This document shows positions 1 to 5,206 of a DNA stretch of 7,363 nt, in pieces (the stretch's first letter is position 1; every line of letters begins with the position of its first letter). The notes below the pieces were generated by a model. It was given only the letters and a program-made list of their open reading frames with translations, did no database searches and had not been told where the DNA came from. The DNA is from JBOICV01 sp050740255 (GTDB lineage: Bacteria > Pseudomonadota > Gammaproteobacteria > Nevskiales > JBOICV01). The position numbers and the translations under genes were made by a program. The DNA lies in the NCBI GenBank assembly GCA_050740255.1, contig JBOICV010000082.1, positions 1 through 7,363 on the forward strand, given 5' to 3'.

Positions 1-880
1 TCAGGGGATGGCTGAGCGCGAGCCGGCGCGCGTGCAGGGCCTGACGCCGGAACGCACGCAAAACGGCTTCAAGCTCGGGCCTTGCCCGCGGCGGCAAAGC
101 CAGGCGCCGACCGTATACCGGATCGCCCACGATCGGAAAACGAATGTGCTGAAAGTGCACGCGGATCTGATGGGTGCGGCCGGTTTCAAGCTTCACGCGC
201 ACATAGGTATGCGCCCGAAAGCGCTCCAATACGCGATAGTGGGTTACGGCTGCGCGTTCGCCGCGACCACTGTTTGCGCGCACGGTCATGCGCTTGCGAT
301 CCTGTGGATGCCGGCCGATGGCGGCATCCACCGTGCCGCCGGCGGTCATGACGCCGCAGACCACGGCTTCGTATTCCCGCTCGACCAAGCGTGCCTGCAT
401 AGCCCCGACCAATGCGGCATGCACTTCGAGCTTGCGCGCGACCACCAGGAGGCCGCTGGTGTCCTTGTCGAGACGGTGCACGATACCGGCGCGTGGCAAC
501 TTTGCCAGCTCCGGGGCGTGATGCAATAAGGCATTCAGCAGCGTACCGGCCGGATTGCCGGCACCCGGATGCACCACCAGCCCGGCGGGTTTATTGATCA
601 CCAGGATAGCGCTATCCTCGTACACTATCTCCAGCGGTATGGCCTGCGCCGCCGCACTGACGACGGTTTCTTCCGCCACCGCAACGGTGATGGTTTCACC
701 GCCAGCCAGCTTGTCGCGCGGCCGCGGCAAGACACCATTGACCGTCACCGCGCCGGCCGCAATCCACGTTTGCAAGCGCGCCCGCGAATACTGCGGCAAC
801 AATCCGGCCAGCGCCTTGTCCAGACGTTGGCCGGCCGCGGTGGCGGGCGCCGTCAAGTGTTCAATGCATGGAGTCGTCAC
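1..880 (-). CDS. rluD: 23S rRNA pseudouridine(1911/1915/1917) synthase RluD, 3' end outside the window
   Basis: RluD isomerises uridines in the helix 69 loop of 23S rRNA in the cytoplasm. Reading the minus strand from a GTG at 880 gives 293 codons with no stop before the window edge. Residues about 17-70 form an S4-like RNA-binding domain (QRLDKALAGLLPQYSRARLQ). The catalytic domain has the motif HRLDKDTSGLLVVAR at 135-149, with D138 as the expected catalytic aspartate. It also has the RluA-family signatures NKPAGLVVHPG (96-106) and GRTHQIRVHF. The E. coli protein is 326 aa, so roughly 30 C-terminal residues are missing because of the window edge, not because of mutation. No ATG fits the start. 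GTG 880 gives a normal N-terminus, but TTG codons lie a little upstream and no strong Shine-Dalgarno is visible. Divergence from bamD matches E. coli and relatives. The family call is very secure; the start is less so. Confidence 0.96.
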   Translation of the reverse strand, partial: MTTPCIEHLTAPATAAGQRLDKALAGLLPQYSRARLQTWIAAGAVTVNGVLPRPRDKLAGGETITVAVAEETVVSAAAQAIPLEIVYEDSAILVINKPAGLVVHPGAGNPAGTLLNALLHHAPELAKLPRAGIVHRLDKDTSGLLVVARKLEVHAALVGAMQARLVEREYEAVVCGVMTAGGTVDAAIGRHPQDRKRMTVRANSGRGERAAVTHYRVLERFRAHTYVRVKLETGRTHQIRVHFQHIRFPIVGDPVYGRRLALPPRARPELEAVLRAFRRQALHARRLALSHPL

Positions 881-936
881 AGTCTGTAGGCGGGTATACT
901 TATCGCCCAATTTCAGTCGCAATTTTCAAGATTAGC
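881..936. promoter_or_regulatory. short divergent promoter region between rluD and bamD
   Basis: Only 56 bp separate the two divergent starts, so both promoters must lie here or inside the coding ends. The best -10 candidate on plus is TATACT at 895-900. Its core GTATAC (894-899) is a perfect palindrome, so the minus strand reads TATACC at 898-893 with TTGCGA 18 bp upstream of it as a weak -35. On the plus strand I see no convincing -35. A minus-strand start of transcription near 886 would leave rluD almost leaderless. This is inference from sequence only. Confidence 0.3.
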
Positions 937-1788
937 ATGCGCGTCTGGCTATCCCCGTTTCTTGCTTGCATGTTCCTGGCCGGCTGTTCCAGCGATGGCA
1001 CGGTGCGCAAAAATCCGTTCCGCGACCAGGAACGCGTGATTGAAAAACTCAGCGCGGAGCAGTTATACAAGAGCGGCCGTGCCAGCCTCGATTCCGGCGA
1101 CAACGCCAGCGCGCTGGATTTCTACCAGCGCCTGGACGCGCGTTACCCCTTCACCCCGTACGCTACCCAGGGCCAACTCGAAACCATTTACGCGCATCAT
1201 CGCGCCTTCGGCACGGAACTGGCGCTAACCGCCGCCGCGCGCTTTATCAAGCAGCATCCGCGCCACGCGGCGATTGACTACGTCTATTATCTGCGCGGCC
1301 TGATCTATCAAAGCCAGATCGAAGAAGGTTTCGAGGAGTTGCTGGGCGTGGACTCCACCCGGCGCAGTCCGGACGCGGCGCGCCAGGCCTTCGACGCTTT
1401 CGGGCTGTTGATTCAGCGCTATCCGACCAGCCGCTACTCGTCCGAATCGCGCCAGCGCATGGTTTATCTGCGCGGCATCCTGGCGCGGTACGAACTCAAT
1501 ATCGCCGAATACTATCTGCGCCGTCGCGCCTATGTCGCCTCCAGCCGCCGCGCGCAATTGGTGCTCGACAAGTATCAGGGTACGCCCAGCGTTGCGCGCG
1601 CGTTGGACGTGCTGCGTGAGAGCTATGCGGAACTCGGTTTGAAGGACCTTGCCACCAACGCGGACAAGATGCTGCGCTACAACTTTCCCAAGTACGACGG
1701 CCAAGGAAAAACGCCGTTCTTGCGCTGGCCTTTCGGTAAGAAGAAAGACGCGTCGGCGCAAACACCACCGGCGCTAAAAGCCTCTTAG
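937..1788 (+). CDS. bamD: outer membrane protein assembly factor BamD (ComL/YfiO lipoprotein)
   Basis: BamD is the essential lipoprotein of the BAM complex, which inserts beta-barrel proteins into the outer membrane from the periplasmic side. The 283-aa product starts with a lipoprotein signal, MRVWLSPFLACMFLAGC, with the lipobox LAGC and acylated C17. Serine at +2 predicts outer-membrane sorting. The mature part is helical and TPR-like from about residue 45 (EQLYKSGRASLDSGDNASAL) and has the family feature RLDARYPFTPYA. The first ATG in this frame is at 868, but it would add 23 residues ahead of the signal peptide and overlap rluD, so 937 is chosen. The Shine-Dalgarno is weak. At 283 aa it is longer than E. 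coli BamD (245 aa), with a basic C-terminal tail ending KKKDASAQTPPALKAS. The gene converges on nadE with a 1-bp gap. Confidence 0.95.
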   Translation: MRVWLSPFLACMFLAGCSSDGTVRKNPFRDQERVIEKLSAEQLYKSGRASLDSGDNASALDFYQRLDARYPFTPYATQGQLETIYAHHRAFGTELALTAAARFIKQHPRHAAIDYVYYLRGLIYQSQIEEGFEELLGVDSTRRSPDAARQAFDAFGLLIQRYPTSRYSSESRQRMVYLRGILARYELNIAEYYLRRRAYVASSRRAQLVLDKYQGTPSVARALDVLRESYAELGLKDLATNADKMLRYNFPKYDGQGKTPFLRWPFGKKKDASAQTPPALKAS

Positions 1789-1789
1789 G

Positions 1790-3400
1790 CTACAGGTCGC
1801 CGTACACCGCGGTAATCGGGTAACGCCGTTCTCGTCCGAACGCGCAGGGTGTGACTTTCGGCCCCGGCGGCGCCTGACGCCGCTTGTATTCGCTCTTGCG
1901 GATCAACGCCGCCACACGGCGCACAATAGCCTCGTCAAAACCCATCGCCACGATCTCGCCGATCGAGCAACTGCGTTCGACATAGGCCTCGATAATCGGA
2001 TCGAGAACCTCATAGGCCGGCAAGGAATCCTGATCTTTCTGATCGGGCCGCAATTCCGCACTGGGCGGCCGCTCCAGCACCCGCTGCGGAATCACCGGCG
2101 ACAAAGTATTGCGATAACGCGTCAGCCGATAGACCAGCGTCTTGTACACGTCCTTGATCGGCGCGAAGCCGCCGCACATATCGCCGTACAGCGTGGCGTA
2201 GCCGGTCGCCATCTCGCTCTTATTGCCCGTGGCCAGCACCATATCGTTGAACTTGTTGGACAGCGCCATCAGCGTCACGCCGCGGCAGCGCGACTGCAGA
2301 TTCTCTTCCGTCAGATCGGCTTTACGTCCCTCAAATTCCGGCGCCAATACCTGCAGAAAACGCTCGAATAACGGTTCGATGGAAATTTCGTCGTAACGCA
2401 CGCCCATGGCCTGCGCCTGGGCGGCGGCGTCTTCCAGACTCATCCTGGCGGTATAACGCGAAGGCATTGCCACTGCGCGCACGCGGCGCGGTCCCAGCGC
2501 ATCGGCGGCGAGCGCCAGGGTCAGGGCCGAATCAATGCCGCCCGATAAACCCAATAAAACACCGTGAAAACCGTTGCGGTCGACGTAGTCGCGGATCGCT
2601 TGCACTAAACCGCGGTACACCAGCGCGTCTTCCGCCAGCTCGACGGCCGTCGGCTGCATCGAGCGCAGCTTGCCGTCGCTTGCAGCTTCCAGCAAATAGG
2701 CGCCTTCCTCGAAAGCCGGTGCGCGAAATACACAATCGCCGCGCGCGTCCACCGCCTGACTGTCGCCGTCGAAAATCAAATCGTCCTGACCGCCAACGCA
2801 GTTCACGTAGATAATCGGCAAACCGACTTCCTCCGCGCGCGACCGCAGGATTTGCTGGCGCTGAGCGGACTTGCCGATGTGAAAGGGCGAGGCGTTCAAA
2901 TTGATCAGCAGTTTCGCGCCGGCGTCGCGCGCCTGCAGCGCGGGCTCTGGAAACCAGATGTCCTCGCAAATCGTGATACCGAGCGGCACGCCTTTCAGCT
3001 CTACCACGCAGGCTTCACGGCCCGGCAGGAAGTGACGCTTCTCGTCGAACACACCGTAATTGGGCAGGCATTGTTTGCGGTAATGCGCCAGCCGGCGCGT
3101 ATTTGCGAACAACGCGGCGGCGTTGTAGCGGCCTTGTGCGGTGAATTCCGGATAGCCGAGCAGAATCGCGATGCCTTGCGCCGCTACGCGCAGGCGCTCC
3201 AAGCCCGCCTCTATCGCGGCCGGCAAACCGGAGCGCAGCAGCAAGTCGTCGGGCGGATAGCCGATGACGGCGAGTTCGGGGAAAACAACGAGGTCCGCCT
3301 TCAGCTCATCGCGCGCTCGGCGCGTTTCGTGAATCAGCTTGTCGACGTTGCCGGCTACGTCGCCCACCCAGAGATTGACCTGGGCCAGAGCTATGCGCAA
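1790..3400 (-). CDS. nadE: NAD+ synthase, glutamine-hydrolysing (two-domain NadE)
   Basis: This enzyme makes NAD+ from deamido-NAD+ using ATP and ammonia released from glutamine by its own N-terminal domain. From the TTG at 3400 it is 536 aa, normal for the two-domain form. The N-terminal nitrilase-type glutaminase has the expected triad: E42 in VVFPELAV, K109 in YRKQCLPNY and C145 in GITICEDIWF. The C-terminal synthetase has the ATP pyrophosphatase loop LSGGIDS at 285-291 and the usual end KRRQAPPGPKVTPCAFGRERRYP. The frame is open up to an ATG at 3454, but those 18 extra codons are translated palindromic repeat. The family N-terminus, (M)RIALAQ, begins exactly at TTG 3400; GTG at 3403 or 3409 are alternatives with purine-rich SD-like sequence supplied by the repeat. 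It lies downstream of sucD in the same direction, so it is probably co-transcribed. Function is secure; the start is uncertain. Confidence 0.95.
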   Translation of the reverse strand: MRIALAQVNLWVGDVAGNVDKLIHETRRARDELKADLVVFPELAVIGYPPDDLLLRSGLPAAIEAGLERLRVAAQGIAILLGYPEFTAQGRYNAAALFANTRRLAHYRKQCLPNYGVFDEKRHFLPGREACVVELKGVPLGITICEDIWFPEPALQARDAGAKLLINLNASPFHIGKSAQRQQILRSRAEEVGLPIIYVNCVGGQDDLIFDGDSQAVDARGDCVFRAPAFEEGAYLLEAASDGKLRSMQPTAVELAEDALVYRGLVQAIRDYVDRNGFHGVLLGLSGGIDSALTLALAADALGPRRVRAVAMPSRYTARMSLEDAAAQAQAMGVRYDEISIEPLFERFLQVLAPEFEGRKADLTEENLQSRCRGVTLMALSNKFNDMVLATGNKSEMATGYATLYGDMCGGFAPIKDVYKTLVYRLTRYRNTLSPVIPQRVLERPPSAELRPDQKDQDSLPAYEVLDPIIEAYVERSCSIGEIVAMGFDEAIVRRVAALIRKSEYKRRQAPPGPKVTPCAFGRERRYPITAVYGDL

Positions 3401-3448
3401 CACCCCCACCCTAACCCTCCCCCGCTCGCGGGGGAGGGACTGGGAGGG
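3401..3448. repeat. palindromic dispersed repeat at the nadE start
   Basis: A perfect 10-bp stem pairs CCCTCCCCCG (3415-3424) with CGGGGGAGGG (3429-3438) around a CTCG loop. It is flanked by ACCCTAACCCTCC and a further GGGAGGG. On plus it translates as HPHPNPPPLAGEGLGG, a peptide I recognise from a palindromic repeat scattered through many proteobacterial genomes. No second copy is present in this window, so the dispersed nature is from general knowledge. It fills the leader and ribosome-binding region of nadE. Confidence 0.7.
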
Positions 3449-3456
3449 CGCCAATA

Positions 3457-3484
3457 CGCCTCCCGCCTCCCGCCTCTCGCCTCA
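3457..3484. repeat. four-copy heptamer tandem repeat at the sucD stop
   Basis: CGCCTCC, CGCCTCC, CGCCTCT and CGCCTCA lie head to tail. The last three bases (TCA on plus) are the sucD stop codon TGA on minus. Length changes would fall after the sucD stop, in the sucD-nadE spacer, and so would not alter either protein. Confidence 0.75.
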
Positions 3485-4357
3485 CGCGCCTAGCGCCGCC
3501 TTCATGGCGCTGCCAAGATCCGCGGGTGAACGCACGGTTTTCACACCGGCCGATTCCAGCGCCTCAAATTTCGCGTCCGCCGTGCCTTTGCCGCCGGAGA
3601 TAATCGCGCCGGCGTGGCCCATACGCTTGCCGGGCGGCGCGGTAACGCCGGCGATATACGCCACCACCGGTTTTTTTACATTCGCCTTGATGTACTCGGC
3701 GGCCTCTTCCTCCTTGGTGCCGCCGATCTCGCCGACCATGATGATGCCCTCGGTCTGCGGGTCGTCCTTGAACAGCGCGATCACATCGACAAAACCCATA
3801 CCGTGAATCGGATCGCCGCCGATGCCCACGCAGGTGCTCTGACCCAGGCCGATATTGGTGGTCTGAAATACGGCTTCATAGGTCAACGTGCCGGAGCGCG
3901 AGACAATGCCGACCTTGCCGGGCTTATGAATGTGGCCGGGCATGATGCCGATCTTGCACTCGCCCGGCGTAATCACGCCGGGGCAGTTGGGGCCAATCAG
4001 CACCGTATTCTTTTTCTCGCTGAGCGCCGCCTTGACCTTCATCATATCCAGCACCGGGATATGCTCGGTAATACAGACAATGACTCTGATCCCGGCATCA
4101 GCCGCTTCGAGAATCGCGTCCGCCGCATACGGCGCCGGCACGTAAATCATGCTGGCATCGGCGCCGGTCGTCTGCACCGCGTCGTATACCGTATTGAATA
4201 CCGGCCGGTCCAGATGCTTGCTACCGCCTTTGCCAGGACTGACGCCACCGACCAGGTTGGTGCCATAAGCAATCGCCTGCTCGGAGTGGAAGGTGCCTTG
4301 TTTCCCGGTAAAGCCCTGACAGATAACCTTGGTTTTCTTGTTGACGAGAATACTCAT
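3482..4357 (-). CDS. sucD: succinyl-CoA synthetase (ADP-forming), alpha subunit
   Basis: SucD binds CoA and carries the phosphohistidine in the TCA-cycle step converting succinyl-CoA to succinate with ATP formation. The 291-aa length matches E. coli (289). The N-terminal CoA-binding Rossmann domain starts MSILVNKKTKVICQGFTGKQ. The ligase domain has GPNCPGVITPGECKIGI (122-138), the nucleotide-power-helix segment SRSGTLTYE and the active-site loop GKRMGHAGAI with the phosphorylated histidine at H248. The ATG at 4357 overlaps the stop of the upstream DUF559 frame (ATGA), and an AGGA Shine-Dalgarno sits 8 nt upstream inside that frame. Its partner sucC lies 843 bp upstream instead of directly adjacent. 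Nothing is missing from the protein. Confidence 0.98.
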   Translation of the reverse strand: MSILVNKKTKVICQGFTGKQGTFHSEQAIAYGTNLVGGVSPGKGGSKHLDRPVFNTVYDAVQTTGADASMIYVPAPYAADAILEAADAGIRVIVCITEHIPVLDMMKVKAALSEKKNTVLIGPNCPGVITPGECKIGIMPGHIHKPGKVGIVSRSGTLTYEAVFQTTNIGLGQSTCVGIGGDPIHGMGFVDVIALFKDDPQTEGIIMVGEIGGTKEEEAAEYIKANVKKPVVAYIAGVTAPPGKRMGHAGAIISGGKGTADAKFEALESAGVKTVRSPADLGSAMKAALGA

Positions 4358-4953
4358 TGACTAATTCCTGAGCTGCTGAATGTTTGCTTTGGCGAAACTT
4401 CCCCGCTGGGATTCCCACGCCGTACACAAATCGCATGAATCAATTCCAATACCTGCGCTATTTCCTGCAACACCTGCCGATCATCGAACCGTAAAACGTC
4501 CAGGCCCTGACCGCGCAGCCACGTATCCCGGATGGTGTCGCTGGCTTTCTGCCGAGCGGACTGGTGCTGCGCACCGTCCAACTCAATTACGAGTCGAACG
4601 CTGGGGGCGAAAAAGTCCACGACATACGAGCCTAGCGGTTTCTGACGGTAAAACTGCACACCACATATCTGCTTACGGCGCAGTCTAAACCAGAGCTTCT
4701 GCTCCGCATCCGTCAATCGGGAACGTAGCGTTCGCGCCTTGGACTTCAGGTCAGGACGATAGGCGAAGCGAGTCTGAAAATCCCCCCTGGCCCCCCTTTT
4801 TGAAAGGGGGGAACTACCTCCCCCTCCACTTCCGGTCATCGGCGAGTCTGTCTTTTGCCCCCTTCGGTAAAGGGGGGAATCAATCTCTTGCCCCCTTTGG
4901 AAAAGGGGGCCGCGCGCAGCGCGGGGGGATTTCTGCGGTTCAGCCATCGGCAT
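4354..4953 (-). CDS. DUF559 domain protein (Vsr/PD-(D/E)XK endonuclease-like), inserted between sucC and sucD
   Basis: The DUF559 domain is related to very-short-patch-repair-type nucleases; its cellular role is not established. The core covers about residues 62-175 of this 199-aa version and has the family landmarks in order: LTDAEQKLWFRLRRKQ, then FYRQKPLGSYVVDF, the IELDGAQH acidic motif, and a closing LDVLRFDDRQVL. No stop or frameshift interrupts it. The start is uncertain. The frame is open up to ATG 5238, inside sucC, but everything before the core is translated repeat (SPLSKRGARGDFQ-like peptides). ATG 4953 is chosen because AGGGGGG lies 8 nt upstream; ATG 4839 (161 aa) and ATG 5067 are alternatives. 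The core itself has no Met just before it. The stop overlaps sucD (ATGA). It is probably co-transcribed within the sucCD unit. Domain call is strong; expression and start are inferred. Confidence 0.8.
   Translation of the reverse strand: MPMAEPQKSPRAARGPLFQRGQEIDSPLYRRGQKTDSPMTGSGGGGSSPLSKRGARGDFQTRFAYRPDLKSKARTLRSRLTDAEQKLWFRLRRKQICGVQFYRQKPLGSYVVDFFAPSVRLVIELDGAQHQSARQKASDTIRDTWLRGQGLDVLRFDDRQVLQEIAQVLELIHAICVRRGNPSGEVSPKQTFSSSGISQ
4366..4369 (-). promoter_or_regulatory. sucD ribosome-binding site inside the DUF559 reading frame
   Basis: On minus, AGGA precedes the sucD ATG with an 8-nt spacer. It lies within the last codons of the DUF559 frame. This is probably the original sucC-sucD junction RBS, retained after the insertion. 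Confidence 0.6.
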
Positions 4954-5206
4954 CTGAAAATCCCCCCTGTCCCCCCTTTTTGAAAGGAGGGAAGTAGCGT
5001 CCTGCCCCCTTTGAAAAAGGGGGCCGCGCCCAGCGCGGGGGGATTTTTGCGGTTCAGCCGTCGGCATTTGAAAATCCCCCCTGCCCCCCCTTTTCAAAAG
5101 GGGGGAATTATTTCCCTTTCCACTTCCGGTCATTGGTGAGCCGGTCTTTTGCCCCCTTTGGTAAAGGGGGCCGCGCGCAGCGCGGGGGGATTCTTGCGGT
5201 TCAACC
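4775..5206. repeat. GC-rich hairpin repeat array between sucC and DUF559
   Basis: Three related modules alternate. Module A (TGAAAATCCCCCC then C6, T-run, A-run, G6) occurs at 4775-4813, 4955-4993 and 5069-5107. Module B (a GCCCCCTTTnnnAAAGGGGG hairpin joined to the CCGCGC-GCA-GCGCGG hairpin and GGGGATT) occurs at 4889-4932, 5003-5046 and 5149-5192, with a half copy at 4855-4880. Module C (CACTTCCGGTCAT and flanks) occurs at 4821-4876 and 5114-5170. Flanks TGCGGTTCAGCC recur 114 bp apart (4934, 5048), and 147 bp further on as TGCGGTTCAACC at the sucC stop. The two C copies are 294 bp apart. All these periods are multiples of three, so the minus frame stays open through every unit. CCCCCTTTnnAAAGGGGG repeats of this kind are common between genes in many bacteria (general knowledge). 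Confidence 0.85.
4962..4968 (-). promoter_or_regulatory. repeat-supplied RBS-like sequence for the DUF559 gene
   Basis: AGGGGGG followed by ATTTTCAG and ATG (4953) on minus forms an acceptable RBS/start module. The same module recurs one repeat unit upstream, before ATG 5067. In the copy nearest the DUF559 domain (about 4772-4787) the ATG position reads ACT instead. Confidence 0.4.

Noticed and set aside
8..529. Plus-strand 173-codon frame
   Set aside because: It lies opposite rluD, whose minus frame carries the HRLDKDTSGLL catalytic motif; the plus frame has no recognisable domain.
868..936. Upstream ATG at 868 as the bamD start
   Set aside because: It adds 23 residues before a textbook lipoprotein signal peptide and overlaps the rluD coding start; ATG 937 puts the lipobox cysteine at residue 17.
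2467..3493. Plus-strand frames over nadE (115 and 213 codons)
   Set aside because: They are shadows of nadE, whose minus frame has full family motifs and catalytic residues.
3614..4360. Plus-strand 248-codon frame over sucD
   Set aside because: It is an antisense shadow of the complete, highly conserved sucD.
4775..4813. Simple rho-independent terminator of sucC or DUF559
   Set aside because: The hairpin is strong but the following T tract is short and the arrangement recurs as a repeat; it may affect transcription but I cannot call it a terminator.
4800..4997. Plus-strand 65-codon frame in the repeat array
   Set aside because: It is a translation of the hairpin repeat (PFGKGG-type peptides), antisense to the DUF559 frame, with no RBS or domain.
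4775..5206. CRISPR array
   Set aside because: Repeats are imperfect, of unequal spacing, palindromic in nested modules and translated in frame; there are no uniform spacers or cas genes.
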